Notes: generated by a model from the sequence alone, not told the origin. DNA of 64,000 bases from Gemmatimonadota bacterium (GCA_016704275.1 JADJAK010000003.1:124001-188000), one strand, 5' to 3'; positions 26,200 through 34,875 are shown, numbered from the stretch's first letter. Made by a program: numbers and translations.

Positions 26200-27293
26200 G
26201 CTTCGTCGATCGCGTGGTGGTGGAAGTACACGGTGGTGGTGGTGGCGACGGTGCCTCGTCCTTTGCCCGCTTCAAGTTCAAGGCGAAGGGTGGCCCCGAC
26301 GGCGGCGACGGCGGCAACGGCGGTTCGGTCTATGTGCGCGCGGAGGCCAACTTCGCGACGCTGCTCGACTATCGCTATCGGACCTCGTGGAAGGCGGAGC
26401 GCGGCGGGCACGGCAAGGGAAAGAACATGACCGGGCCGTCCCGTGACGACGTCATCATGCCGGTGCCCCCGGGTACCCTCATCATCGACGACGCGACCGG
26501 CGAGACGCTCGGTGAAGTGATGCGCGCCGGCGATCAGGTCCTGGTGGCGAAGGGCGGTCGCGGCGGCCGCGGCAATGCGCGCTTCACCTCGGCGACGCAC
26601 CAGGCACCACGGGAGTGGGAAGAGGGAACCCCCGGCGAAGAACGGCGGCTGGCGTTCGTGCTGAAGTTGATCGCCGATGTCGGTCTGGTCGGCGAACCGA
26701 ACGCGGGAAAGAGTACCCTGCTGTCGGTGATCAGTGCCGCGCGTCCCAAGATCGCGGACTATCCCTTCACGACACTGGAACCGAACCTCGGCGTGGCCGG
26801 GCTCTCGGGATCGCGCTCCTTCGTCGTCGCCGACATTCCGGGGATCATCGAAGGCGCACACGCCGGCAAGGGGCTCGGCCTCCGCTTCCTGCAACACGTG
26901 GAGCGGACCCGATTGCTCGCCTTCCTCGTGCCGCTCGATTCGCCCGATCCGCAGGCGGTGTTCGACCAGCTCCGGCGCGAGGTCGCGCTCTACAGTGACG
27001 TGCTGGCGACCAAGCCGTATCTGGTCATCCTCAGCAAGGGTGACCTGCTCCCCGAGGGCGATCCCGTCCCGGAGCTGGTGGCGCCGGACGCCCGGATGGT
27101 GGTGACGATTTCCTCGGTCTCGGGCCATGGGCTCGAGCCGTTGAAGGAGTCGCTCTGGAGTGCGGTGCAGGAGATTCGCGCCGAGGATGCCGAGGAAGAA
27201 CCGTGGTCACCAAGCGATGAGGACGATGCCGCAGAAGCCGCCGACATTCCCGATCCCTTCACCGACGAGTCCGCCGCCTCCGACGACGAATGA
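26196..27293 (+). CDS. obgE: GTPase Obg (CgtA)
   Basis: An essential GTPase for 50S subunit maturation that also responds to ppGpp. The 365 residues comprise a glycine-rich Obg fold (VEVHGGGGGDG near 9, GGRGGRGNARF near 121), then the G domain: GEPNAGKST (about 169), TTLEPNLGV, DIPGIIEGAH (about 215), SKGDLL (about 282) and SSVSGHGL. It ends in a very acidic tail of about 30 residues and has no OCT domain. The ATG at 26196 overlaps the preceding stop; the longer upstream frame is not Obg-like. The acidic tail is overlapped by the start of dprA. Confidence 0.95.
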   Translation: MSFVDRVVVEVHGGGGGDGASSFARFKFKAKGGPDGGDGGNGGSVYVRAEANFATLLDYRYRTSWKAERGGHGKGKNMTGPSRDDVIMPVPPGTLIIDDATGETLGEVMRAGDQVLVAKGGRGGRGNARFTSATHQAPREWEEGTPGEERRLAFVLKLIADVGLVGEPNAGKSTLLSVISAARPKIADYPFTTLEPNLGVAGLSGSRSFVVADIPGIIEGAHAGKGLGLRFLQHVERTRLLAFLVPLDSPDPQAVFDQLRREVALYSDVLATKPYLVILSKGDLLPEGDPVPELVAPDARMVVTISSVSGHGLEPLKESLWSAVQEIRAEDAEEEPWSPSDEDDAAEAADIPDPFTDESAASDDE

Positions 27294-28392
27294 CCTCGCG
27301 GAGCGCCACGCCTACCTGGCGTTGGCGCTCCTCGAGCAGTTGGGTCCCCACCGCCTCGCCGCCCTCTTTTCGCATTTCGGTTCCGCGCAGGCCGTGCTCT
27401 CGGCCTCCTCCGCGCAATTGCAGAGCGTAGGCGGCATTCCCACCGCCGTCATCAGCGCCATCCGTTCCACCAACGCCGAGGCCATCCCCGCGTTCCTCGA
27501 CGAGGCGGCAGCGGCGGGGCAGATGTTGCTGGTGCCACCATCACCAGATTTTCCGGCGGCCCTCCGCTCCATCCCCGATCCGCCCGTGCTGCTCTGGGCA
27601 CGCGGTGCACTGCATCTCCTCGACGCGCCGGCCGTGGCGATCGTCGGGAGTCGCGATCATTCGCGCTACGGCGAGGAGATCGCGCGCGAGTTGGCCATTG
27701 TGGCCGCGCGGGCCGGAATCGCAGTCGTGAGCGGGATGGCGCGCGGGCTCGATGCCGTCGCGCATCAGGGGGCGCTCGACGTCGGCGGACCGACCATCGG
27801 CGTGCTCGGCTGCGGCGTTGACGTGATGTATCCACGACAGAACGCCGAGCTCTTCCGGCGGATGTACCTCGAGGGATTGTTGGTCAGCGAACATTCGCCG
27901 GGGCAGCGTCCCGATTCCCCCGGTGCCTTCCCGCGACGGAATCGTCTCATCAGCGGGCTCGCGCAGGTGACGGTGGTCGTGGAGGCCGCCGAGGGTTCGG
28001 GGACGATGCTGACGGTCAACTCCGCGCTCGAGCAGGGACGAGAGGTGCTGGTCGTGCCCGGGCCGGTGAATTCGCGGACCTCGCGCGGGACCAACCGACT
28101 CCTGCGGGACGGCGCGACCCCGCTCCTGGAACCGACCGAGCTGCTGAGGCTCTTTGGCGCGAGGGTTTCCGCCCCGGCCGCCGCCGCGCGAGAGGTGCCG
28201 CCCTGCACCCTCTCGCCCACGGAGGCGCGGGTCTTCGCCGCACTCGGCCCGGTCGGCATGCACGTCGATGAGCTGGCGCTCGTTGTCGGGTTGCCGGTGG
28301 GGGAGTTGCTGGCGACCCTGCTGGGGCTCGAAATCGGCGGGTTGGCGCAGTCGCTGCCGGGCGCCCAGTATCGACGGGCCGCCCGTGCGTGA
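27226..28392 (+). CDS. dprA: DNA-processing protein DprA
   Basis: Loads RecA onto incoming single-stranded DNA during natural transformation. The Rossmann core has AIVGSRDHSRYGEEIA, VVSGMARGLDAVAHQGAL, GVLGCGVDVMYPRQN and VVEAAEGSGTM. A C-terminal winged helix follows (TEARVFAALGPVGMHVDELA). The family normally begins near LAERHAYLALALL, but no ATG, GTG or TTG occurs there. The nearest starts, ATG 27226 or 27217, put a Pro-rich leader of about 22 residues inside the obg acidic tail. The real start could be non-canonical. With pilT it hints at competence. Confidence 0.9.
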   Translation: MPQKPPTFPIPSPTSPPPPTTNDLAERHAYLALALLEQLGPHRLAALFSHFGSAQAVLSASSAQLQSVGGIPTAVISAIRSTNAEAIPAFLDEAAAAGQMLLVPPSPDFPAALRSIPDPPVLLWARGALHLLDAPAVAIVGSRDHSRYGEEIARELAIVAARAGIAVVSGMARGLDAVAHQGALDVGGPTIGVLGCGVDVMYPRQNAELFRRMYLEGLLVSEHSPGQRPDSPGAFPRRNRLISGLAQVTVVVEAAEGSGTMLTVNSALEQGREVLVVPGPVNSRTSRGTNRLLRDGATPLLEPTELLRLFGARVSAPAAAAREVPPCTLSPTEARVFAALGPVGMHVDELALVVGLPVGELLATLLGLEIGGLAQSLPGAQYRRAARA

Positions 28393-28416
28393 AGGGCAGG
28401 GAGTCGATGTCGACGT

Positions 28417-28422
28417 TACCAT
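28417..28422 (+). promoter_or_regulatory. Leaderless-type -10 element of hemW
   Basis: TACCAT followed by 6 nt and the hemW ATG, inside the 36-nt gap after dprA. There is no Shine-Dalgarno sequence between box and start codon. Confidence 0.55.
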
Positions 28423-28428
28423 TCGGGT

Positions 28429-29535
28429 ATGCATGTCTATGTCCACGTCCCGTTCTGCGCGCGCCGCTGTTCCTACTGCGACTTCGCGATCGCCGTGCGG
28501 AAGGCCTCTCCCGATGCCGATTTTCTTGAGGCGCTGCGCGCCGAGTGGCGCCTGCGCCGCAGCGTGGCGGCGTGGGATGTCTGGCCCAGCATCAGCACCT
28601 TGTACTTCGGCGGTGGGACGCCGTCGCGGCTCGAGGGCGACACCATCGGTCGACTGATCCAGATGATCACGGCCGACCGGCCGCTTGCCTCCGATGCCGA
28701 GGTGACACTGGAGGCCAATCCGGACGACGTGACGCCTGACCGCGCGATCGCCTGGCGCGAGGCGGGCGTGAACCGGATCTCGCTCGGCGTGCAGAGTCAC
28801 GAACCCGCCGTGCTCGAGTGGATGCACCGGACGCACACGGCCCAGCAGGTTCCGTTCGCCGTTTCGATCCTTCGCAATGCCGGCTTCGACAACATCTCGA
28901 TGGACCTCATCTTCGGGGTGCCGGTCGCGCTGCGTCGTGACTGGCTCCGCGACTTTGACTTGACCCTCGAGCTCGAGCCGACGCACATCTCGCTCTACGG
29001 CCTCACCGTGGAGCCGCACACGCCGCTGGCGCACTGGACCTCGCGCGGAGAGGCCGCCGCCATCGGCGACGATCGCTACGCCACCGAGTTCCTCCAGGCG
29101 CACGACCTCCTGGTGAACCAGGGCTTCGAGCATTACGAGGTCTCGAACGCCGCCAAGCCCGGCTACCGCTCGCGGCACAATTCGGCGTATTGGCGTGGGG
29201 CCGACTACATCGGCCTCGGCCCCTCGGCGCACTCCCTGCTGCATGGCATTCGCTCCTGGAACGTCCGCGAGTGGGCCGAGTACGCCCGGCTCGCCAGCCG
29301 CGGGGAACCCCTGATGGCGGGTGACGAGGCGCTTGACGGGGACGCCCGGCGCCTCGAACGCCTCTACCTTGGCCTCCGGACCACCGAGGGGCTGGCCGAG
29401 TGGGAAGTGCCCGAGGGAGCCCGCGCCAACTGGATTCGCACGGGGTGGGCGGCGCTGGCCAACGGCCAGATTCGGCTGACCGCCGAAGGGTGGCTCCGGC
29501 TCGATGCGCTGGTATCCGCGATCTCGGATTCCTAG
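28429..29535 (+). CDS. hemW: Radical SAM protein HemW
   Basis: A haem chaperone/radical SAM protein related to oxygen-independent coproporphyrinogen III oxidase. The 368 residues start MHVYVHVPFCARRCSYCDF, carrying the CxxxCxxC cluster ligands at about 10, 14 and 17. YFGGGTPS (about 62) and LEANPDDV (about 94) follow. HemN-type enzymes have an extra Cys and a longer N-terminal arm; both are missing here, so HemW is the better call. Confidence 0.92.
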   Translation: MHVYVHVPFCARRCSYCDFAIAVRKASPDADFLEALRAEWRLRRSVAAWDVWPSISTLYFGGGTPSRLEGDTIGRLIQMITADRPLASDAEVTLEANPDDVTPDRAIAWREAGVNRISLGVQSHEPAVLEWMHRTHTAQQVPFAVSILRNAGFDNISMDLIFGVPVALRRDWLRDFDLTLELEPTHISLYGLTVEPHTPLAHWTSRGEAAAIGDDRYATEFLQAHDLLVNQGFEHYEVSNAAKPGYRSRHNSAYWRGADYIGLGPSAHSLLHGIRSWNVREWAEYARLASRGEPLMAGDEALDGDARRLERLYLGLRTTEGLAEWEVPEGARANWIRTGWAALANGQIRLTAEGWLRLDALVSAISDS

Positions 29536-29538
29536 CTT
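29533..29538 (+). promoter_or_regulatory. Leaderless-type -10 element of hrcA
   Basis: TAGCTT followed by 6 nt and the hrcA ATG, overlapping the hemW stop codon (29533-29535). No CIRCE inverted repeat (TTAGCACTC-N9-GAGTGCTAA) is visible here, so HrcA control of its own gene is not supported by sequence. Confidence 0.6.
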
Positions 29539-29544
29539 TCCCGG

Positions 29545-30579
29545 ATGGCCGATCCCGAATCCCTGTCCGACCGCGAGCGCCGGGTGCTCGAAGCGGTCAT
29601 CGAGACCTATATCGCGACCGCGGAACCGGCCGGGAGCCAGACCGTGGCCCGTCGTTCGGCGCTGGGGATTTCGCCCGCGTCGATCCGCAGCACGATGTCC
29701 GATCTCGAGGCCAAGGGGTTCCTCTTTCACCCCCACACCTCGGCCGGCCGGATCCCGACCGATCAGGCCTATCGGGTGTATGTCGATCGGATGGTGCGGG
29801 GCACGCCGCCCGACGCCCAGCTGCGCGAGCAGCTCGAGGTCGAGTTGGTCGCCGCCAACGCCAGCGAGGAGCTGCTGAAGCGCGCGGCTCAGGTGCTCGG
29901 GATCCTGACGCAGGAGCTTGGCGTTGCGGTGGGACCGGCGCTCGATGAGATCGTCCTCGAGCGGGTCGACCTCGTGGCGGTGTCGGTCGAGCGGCTGTTG
30001 ATGGTGCTCAACCTGCGCAGCGGGACGGTGCGGACGATCTACGTGCGCCTGCCGAGTGCGCTGACGCGGGACCAGGTGGACGAGGTGCAGCGGTTGTTGA
30101 ACGAGCGGCTCGGTGGGCTCACGCTGCGCGAGGTGCGTGCGACCCTCGGCGATCGGCTGCGCGACGCGGCGTCCTCACCGGAGGCGGCGGAACTCCTCGA
30201 CATCATTCTCGCCGAGGGCGACGGCCTCTTCGATCCGTCGGATGCCGGTGGCGCGGTGCTGCTGGGCAGCGCGTCGGTGCTCGTCGACCAGCCCGAGTTC
30301 GCGTCGAGCGAGCGGATGCGTTCGCTGCTCTCGCTCACTGATCGACGCGACGTGCTGCAGGCGGCGCTGGCGCAGCGGAAGCAGGATGGCATGACCATTA
30401 CCATTGGTGGCGAACACGGCGATCCCGGCCTGGCCGGGTTCACCCTCGTCACCTCCACGTACCGGCGCGGCGGCGCGACCGGTGTCATCGGCGTGCTGGG
30501 ACCGACGCGGATGCCTTACGACAAAATCATCGGCCTCGTCGAACATACCGGACGACTGGTCGAGGGACTCTTGCAGTGA
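29545..30579 (+). CDS. hrcA: Heat-inducible transcription repressor HrcA
   Basis: Represses chaperone genes through CIRCE elements and is released when GroEL is titrated. The 344 residues comprise an N-terminal winged helix (AVIETYIATAEPAGSQTV near 17), the family motif FLFHPHTSAGRIPTD (about 61-75) and a C-terminal GAF-like domain ending in the conserved VIGVLGPTRMPYDKIIGLV region. Its stop overlaps dnaJ (GTGA). grpE and dnaK, often in the same operon, are absent here. Confidence 0.95.
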   Translation: MADPESLSDRERRVLEAVIETYIATAEPAGSQTVARRSALGISPASIRSTMSDLEAKGFLFHPHTSAGRIPTDQAYRVYVDRMVRGTPPDAQLREQLEVELVAANASEELLKRAAQVLGILTQELGVAVGPALDEIVLERVDLVAVSVERLLMVLNLRSGTVRTIYVRLPSALTRDQVDEVQRLLNERLGGLTLREVRATLGDRLRDAASSPEAAELLDIILAEGDGLFDPSDAGGAVLLGSASVLVDQPEFASSERMRSLLSLTDRRDVLQAALAQRKQDGMTITIGGEHGDPGLAGFTLVTSTYRRGGATGVIGVLGPTRMPYDKIIGLVEHTGRLVEGLLQ

Positions 30580-31712
30580 GCGATCTGTACGAAATGCTGG
30601 GCATCGCGCGCGGTGCCTCCGACGATGAGATCAAGAAGGCCTACCGCAAGCAGGCGATGGAATTCCATCCGGACCGGAATTCCTCGCCCGATGCCGAGGC
30701 CAAGTTCAAGGAGATCTCCGAGGCGTACCAGATCCTCTCGGATCCGGACAAGCGCGCCTACTACGATCGCACCGGTGCGGCCCCCGGCGGTGGCGGCGGC
30801 TTCGGGGGCGGGCCCGGCTTCCAGCACATCGATCTCTCCGAAGCGCTCAACATCTTCATGCGCGACTTCGGCGGGTTCGGCGGACTCGAGAGTCTCTTCG
30901 GCGGCGGGCGCGCGCAGGGCGAGGCGAATCGGGGCCAGGACATCCGCGTGACCGTCAAGCTCACACTGACGGAGGTGGCCCTCGGCGCCAAGCGCAACAT
31001 CAAGATCAAGACGCTCACGCCGTGCGAGCCGTGCGGCGGCACGGGTGCGGCGAAGGGCACCAAGCCGGTGAAGTGCGGGACTTGCGAAGGGTCGGGCGAG
31101 GTGCGCCGCGCCGCCCGCTCGATGTTCGGCCAGTTCGTGCAGGTCGGGCCGTGCCCGGCGTGCCGCGGCGAGGGCCACGTGATCCGCACCCCGTGCGAAG
31201 TCTGTCGGGGCGAGGGGCGGATGAAGGGCGAGCGCACCGTCGCGGTCGACATCCCGGCGGGCGTGTCGGACCAGAACTACCTCACGATGCGTGGTGTCGG
31301 GGCGACCGGTCCGCGAGGCGGCCCGGCGGGCGACCTGCAGGTGATGATCGAGATCGTCGACGACGAGCGGTTCCAGCGTCAGGGCGACGACCTGCTCCTC
31401 GATCTCCCGATCTCGTTCTCGCAGGCGGCGCTCGGCACCGTCGCAACGATCCCGACGCCCTACGGGGACGAGGCTTTGGACGTGCCCGCCGGATCGCAGT
31501 CGGGCACCGTGCTGCGACTGCGCGGGAAGGGGATCCCGCGCCTCGGCGGCGCCGGGGTCGGCGACCTCAATGTGCGCCTGCATGTCTGGACGCCCGACGA
31601 GCTGAGTGACGAGCAGCGCCAGCTCTTCGTCGAGCTCGCGAAGCACGAGGGCGAGGGTCCCGGACGCAAGGGCGGCTTCTGGTCCAAGCTCAAGGAAGCG
31701 CTCGGCGCATGA
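30576..31712 (+). CDS. dnaJ: Chaperone protein DnaJ
   Basis: Hsp40 co-chaperone that delivers substrates to DnaK and stimulates its ATPase. The 378 residues are complete. The J domain carries HPD in MEFHPDRN (about 27-34). A short Gly/Phe region follows (about 70-85). The zinc centre has all four CxxCxGxG repeats: CEPCGGTG, CGTCEGSG, CPACRGEG and CEVCRGEG (about 150-215). A C-terminal substrate-binding domain ends the protein. The GTG start overlaps hrcA. Confidence 0.96.
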   Translation: MSDLYEMLGIARGASDDEIKKAYRKQAMEFHPDRNSSPDAEAKFKEISEAYQILSDPDKRAYYDRTGAAPGGGGGFGGGPGFQHIDLSEALNIFMRDFGGFGGLESLFGGGRAQGEANRGQDIRVTVKLTLTEVALGAKRNIKIKTLTPCEPCGGTGAAKGTKPVKCGTCEGSGEVRRAARSMFGQFVQVGPCPACRGEGHVIRTPCEVCRGEGRMKGERTVAVDIPAGVSDQNYLTMRGVGATGPRGGPAGDLQVMIEIVDDERFQRQGDDLLLDLPISFSQAALGTVATIPTPYGDEALDVPAGSQSGTVLRLRGKGIPRLGGAGVGDLNVRLHVWTPDELSDEQRQLFVELAKHEGEGPGRKGGFWSKLKEALGA

Positions 31713-32545
31713 CCAAGACCTGGTGGCGCATCAGTATCGAGTGCCGGCCCGACGACACCGACGCCGTGGCCGCGATGCTCATCGCAGCGACGGGACAGGG
31801 TGTCGAGGAGCCATCGCCCGGCGTGTTGCTGACCGTCGAGACGTCCGAGGACGCCGCGGCGCAGTTGGTCGGCTCGTTGGTGGCGTGCTTCCCCGAACTC
31901 GAGGGGAGTGTCACGCCCCTCGACCCGGTCGACTGGTCGGTGAAGTGGCGCGACGGGATCATCACGCGCCGCTTCGGTCGGCTCGTCGTCACGGCGTCGT
32001 GGCTGCCGGTCGTGCCCACGACGAACGAAGTCGTCGTGTCCCTCGATCCGGAGTCGGCGTTCGGCAGTGGCGAGCACGGCTCGACGCGCGCGGCGATGAC
32101 GCTGCTCGAGCGGCATCTTGTCCCAGGGGATCGGGTGCTCGACTTCGGCAGCGGCTCGGGGATCCTCGCGATCGCCGCGGCGAAGCTCGGCGCGGTGAGC
32201 GCGATCGGCATCGAGGTCGACGACGAATCGCATCCGATCGCCGAGGCGAACGCCGAGAAGAACGGCGTGAGCGATCGGGTCACCTTCCTGGTCGGAGATG
32301 CCGGCGACCTCGGCATCCTTGCCGGCCCGGCCGAAGTCGTCTGCTCGAACATCCTCCGCACCGTGAACACCTTGCTGCTCCCCGCGATCCAGCGCTCGCT
32401 GGTGCCGGGCGGCCTCGCGATCTTCGCCGGGATGGAAGACATGGAGGAGGAGCTCTTCCGCCCCGTGCTGGCGCGCGAGGGGTGGACCGTCGTCGATGAT
32501 GTGCACGACGCCGGGTGGTGGGGCGTGGCGGCGCGCTTCGGGTGA
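31709..32545 (+). CDS. prmA: Ribosomal protein L11 methyltransferase
   Basis: Trimethylates ribosomal protein L11 with S-adenosylmethionine. The 278 residues comprise an N-terminal substrate-recognition domain, then a class I methyltransferase with FGSGEHGSTRAAM (about 112-124), DFGSGSGILAIAAAKLGA (about 145-162) and EVVCSNILRTVN (about 209), where the usual NIL(A) motif is seen. It overlaps dnaJ (ATGA) and rsmE (GTGA), a known conserved neighbourhood. Confidence 0.93.
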   Translation: MTKTWWRISIECRPDDTDAVAAMLIAATGQGVEEPSPGVLLTVETSEDAAAQLVGSLVACFPELEGSVTPLDPVDWSVKWRDGIITRRFGRLVVTASWLPVVPTTNEVVVSLDPESAFGSGEHGSTRAAMTLLERHLVPGDRVLDFGSGSGILAIAAAKLGAVSAIGIEVDDESHPIAEANAEKNGVSDRVTFLVGDAGDLGILAGPAEVVCSNILRTVNTLLLPAIQRSLVPGGLAIFAGMEDMEEELFRPVLAREGWTVVDDVHDAGWWGVAARFG

Positions 32546-33246
32546 TCCGGCTCCTCGTCCCGGCCGACGCCCTGGTCGTCGGTGCGTCGATCCGGCTCGA
32601 CGAGGATGAGGCCCATCACCTCGACGTGCGCCGTGTCGCCGAAGGGAGCGAGGTCGAAGGCCTGGACGGGGTGGGCGGCGCGGCCATCGGAACGATCCAC
32701 CGCGAGGGAAAGCGGTGGTACTTCCGCGTGGACAACGTCGCCCGGGACCCCCGCCCGGCGCCGCTGCTCCTCGCCGTGGGTGGCGGCGACAAGGACCGTT
32801 TTCTCTGGCTCGCCGAGAAGTCGGCGGAGCTCGGGGTCACGACCCTTGTGCCGCTCGAAACGGCGCGGTCGCGTCACGTCGAGAATCGACTGCGCGAGGG
32901 CACCATCGACAAGGGACGCCGGCGCGCACGCGAGGCGTGCAAACAGTCGGGGAATCGCTGGGCCCCGGTGATCGCGGACCTCACGCCGATCGAGGCGTTG
33001 CGGTCGTGGCTGCCGGCGGGGCAGTGGTGGCTCGGCGAAGCGGGCGCTGCGGCGTTGCCGTCCATCGCGGCCGATGCTGCGGTCGGGTGGTTGATCGGCC
33101 CGGAGGGTGGATTCGTCGCGGAGGACCTGACGATTTGCGAACGCGAGCTCGCCCCTGTGCGTGTTACGCTTGGATCGCACGTCCTTCGCTTCGAAACCGC
33201 AGCGATCGCGGCGGCGGTGTTGACCGCCGATCGGCGTAGAGACTGA
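32542..33246 (+). CDS. rsmE: 16S rRNA (uracil-1498-N3)-methyltransferase
   Basis: Methylates U1498 of 16S rRNA. The 234 residues have a PUA-like N-terminal domain (DEDEAHHLDVRRVAEG near 21) and a SPOUT domain. The cofactor knot reads LIGPEGGF near 184 and LGSHVLRFETAAIAA near 209. The family usually shows LRTETA; here it is LRFETA. The GTG overlaps the prmA stop. Confidence 0.92.
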   Translation: MIRLLVPADALVVGASIRLDEDEAHHLDVRRVAEGSEVEGLDGVGGAAIGTIHREGKRWYFRVDNVARDPRPAPLLLAVGGGDKDRFLWLAEKSAELGVTTLVPLETARSRHVENRLREGTIDKGRRRAREACKQSGNRWAPVIADLTPIEALRSWLPAGQWWLGEAGAAALPSIAADAAVGWLIGPEGGFVAEDLTICERELAPVRVTLGSHVLRFETAAIAAAVLTADRRRD

Positions 33247-33272
33247 ACCACCCTCCACCTGACGGGGCTGTC

Positions 33273-33653
33273 ATGCGAACCGCGTTGCTCCTCCTCCCGC
33301 TGTGCATGCTGGTCGCCGGTTGTGATGGCGACGAGTCCATCATCTGCACCACCGAGGCTCGCTTCGGCGTCAACCTCTCCGTCAAGGATGCCACCACGGG
33401 TCAGCTGATCCCCGAAGGGGTGCGTGGTGCGCTCAGGGATGGCGCGTACCTCGATTCGCTGCACGTCTTCACCGACATCGAGGGACGGATTTATTCCCTC
33501 GCCGGCGCGGTAGAGCGTCCGGGCACCTATCGCGTCGACCTCGTCGCCACCGGATACCAGCCGTGGACGCGCAGCGACGTGAGGGTCGAGGATGGGCGCT
33601 GCCATGTGACCCCGGTGTCGCTGGTGGCCGAGATGGTCCCCACGGGCGGGTGA
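33273..33653 (+). CDS. Hypothetical lipoprotein with a carboxypeptidase-regulatory-like fold
   Basis: A 126-residue exported protein. A short signal peptide (LLLLPLCMLVAGC) ends in the lipobox LVAGC, with the lipidated Cys at about residue 17. The mature part resembles a small beta-sandwich seen in surface proteins: VKDATTGQLIPEG, TDIEGRIYSLAG, PGTYRVDLVATGYQPW. It carries two more Cys that could form a disulfide. The function is unknown. It stands alone between rsmE and the HIT gene. Confidence 0.75.
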   Translation: MRTALLLLPLCMLVAGCDGDESIICTTEARFGVNLSVKDATTGQLIPEGVRGALRDGAYLDSLHVFTDIEGRIYSLAGAVERPGTYRVDLVATGYQPWTRSDVRVEDGRCHVTPVSLVAEMVPTGG

Positions 33654-33702
33654 CAGGCGCAGTCGGCGGGGTGAGATTCCGGCAACCTCAGCCGGACGGA
33701 CC

Positions 33703-34056
33703 ATGAACGCCCCCGATTGCATCTTCTGCCGAATCGCCACCGGCGAGATTCCGGCCCAGATCGTGGCCCGCAGTGACCACGCCGTCGCCTTCCGCGACCT
33801 CTCCCCCCAGGCTCCGACCCACGTCCTGGTCATCCCCACCAGCCACCTCGCCTCGGCCGCCGAGGCCAACGGAGAGGCCGGCGCGGCCCTCCTGGGGGAG
33901 GTCATGGCCCTTGGAGTGCGGGTCGCCGCCGAGCTGGGCCTGGCGGAGGCCGGCTACCGGTTCGTGATGAATACCGGCCGGGAAGGGGGGCAGACGGTGC
34001 ACCACCTGCACCTGCACGTGCTGGGGGGGAGGCAGATGCGGTGGCCGCCGGGCTGA
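33703..34056 (+). CDS. HIT family nucleotide-binding protein (HinT-like)
   Basis: A 117-residue histidine triad hydrolase, probably acting on purine nucleoside phosphoramidates. It begins DCIFCRIATGEIPA with the zinc-type CxxC, and the triad reads TVHHLHLHVLGG near residue 97. The short C-terminal tail (RQMRWPPG) is typical of HinT. A 7-bp tandem repeat tract begins 8 nt after its stop. Confidence 0.92.
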   Translation: MNAPDCIFCRIATGEIPAQIVARSDHAVAFRDLSPQAPTHVLVIPTSHLASAAEANGEAGAALLGEVMALGVRVAAELGLAEAGYRFVMNTGREGGQTVHHLHLHVLGGRQMRWPPG

Positions 34057-34063
34057 TGGGCAG

Positions 34064-34153
34064 GTGACCAGTGACCCGTAACCAGTGACCAGGGGCTCCA
34101 GCCCAGGTCACAGGTCACAGGTCACAGGTCACAGGTCACAGGTCACAGGTCAC
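34064..34153. repeat. 7 x AGGTCAC tandem repeat preceded by inverted GTGACC units
   Basis: Seven perfect head-to-tail copies of AGGTCAC fill 34105-34153. Three GTGACC motifs (34064, 34071 and 34085), the reverse complement of the repeat core, lie just before it, so the tract can fold back on itself. It ends 10 nt before the rpsU -35 element. Confidence 0.9.
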
Positions 34154-34163
34154 CCCCCTCCAG

Positions 34164-34192
34164 TTGCCGCAACCCCAACTCGGGACTAGCTT
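34164..34192 (+). promoter_or_regulatory. rpsU promoter
   Basis: TTGCCG (34164-34169), a 17-nt spacer and TAGCTT (34187-34192). The predicted leader of about 52 nt contains a CCCCC-TGATC-GGGGG hairpin (34214-34228) and a GAGAGGGG ribosome-binding site (34232-34239), 11 nt before the ATG. Confidence 0.7.
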
Positions 34193-34250
34193 TGGCCTTC
34201 TATGTCTTAACCGCCCCCTGATCGGGGGTCCGAGAGGGGTGATTTAGTTC

Positions 34251-34442
34251 ATGTCAGAAGTCGTCATCCACGAGGATGAGAGCTTCGAGCGGGCGCTCAA
34301 GCGCTTCAAGAAGAAGTGTGAAAAGGCGGGCATCCTCTCCGATCTGCGGAAGCATCGGCATTACGAAAAGCCGAGCGAGAAGCGGAAGCGGAAGGAAAAT
34401 GCCGCCCAGCGCAAGACGCGTCGCGGCCGTACGTATGCCTGA
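34251..34442 (+). CDS. rpsU: 30S ribosomal protein S21
   Basis: A small basic protein of the 30S platform near the anti-Shine-Dalgarno region. The 63-residue sequence has the family pattern ESFERALKRFKKKCEKAG, then RKHRHYEKPSEKRKRK and a basic tail. Its hairpin-bearing leader could allow autoregulation. It heads rpsU-yqeY-mutS2-dnaG, overlapping yqeY by 8 nt. Confidence 0.97.
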   Translation: MSEVVIHEDESFERALKRFKKKCEKAGILSDLRKHRHYEKPSEKRKRKENAAQRKTRRGRTYA

Positions 34443-34875
34443 GATCACCGCTCGCCTACGCGCTGACCAGATCGTGGCGCGCAAGGCTGCCGACAAGGAC
34501 CGGACCCTGTTGCTGGGGACGGTCCTTGCCTCGTTGAAGAACCGTGAGCTCGAGCTCGGACACGAGCCCACGGATGTCGAGACGGTCGAGGTGCTGCGGA
34601 AGCAGATCAAGCAGCGTCTCGACTCGTTCGAGCAGTACACCAAGGCCGATCGTCCGGAACTCGCTGCGCGCGAGGAGTACGAGATCGGTGTCCTGAAGGG
34701 CTATCTCCCGCCGGAGATCGATCCGGAAGAGATCCGCATTGCGGCCCGTGCTGCTGTCGCGGCTGGCACCACCGATCTCGGCAAGCTGATGGGGGTGCTC
34801 ATGGGGCAGTTCAAGGGACGCACCGACGGGAAGGTGATCAACCAGGTCGCCCGCGAGGCGCTGTCGCAGGGATGA
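34435..34875 (+). CDS. yqeY: GatB/YqeY domain-containing protein
   Basis: A stand-alone YqeY protein related to the C-terminal tRNA-binding tail of GatB. The 146 residues begin MPEITARLRADQIVARKAAD, with the KDRTLLLGTVLASLKNRELELG helix next and a second helical half (DLGKLMGVLMGQFKGRTDGKVIN, in part). The function is not firmly known; a tRNA-linked role is usually assumed. The position between rpsU and dnaG is a widely seen arrangement. Confidence 0.92.
   Translation: MPEITARLRADQIVARKAADKDRTLLLGTVLASLKNRELELGHEPTDVETVEVLRKQIKQRLDSFEQYTKADRPELAAREEYEIGVLKGYLPPEIDPEEIRIAARAAVAAGTTDLGKLMGVLMGQFKGRTDGKVINQVAREALSQG

Noticed and set aside
34105..34153. CRISPR array from the AGGTCAC repeats
   Set aside because: Seven 7-bp head-to-tail copies without spacers are a simple tandem repeat.
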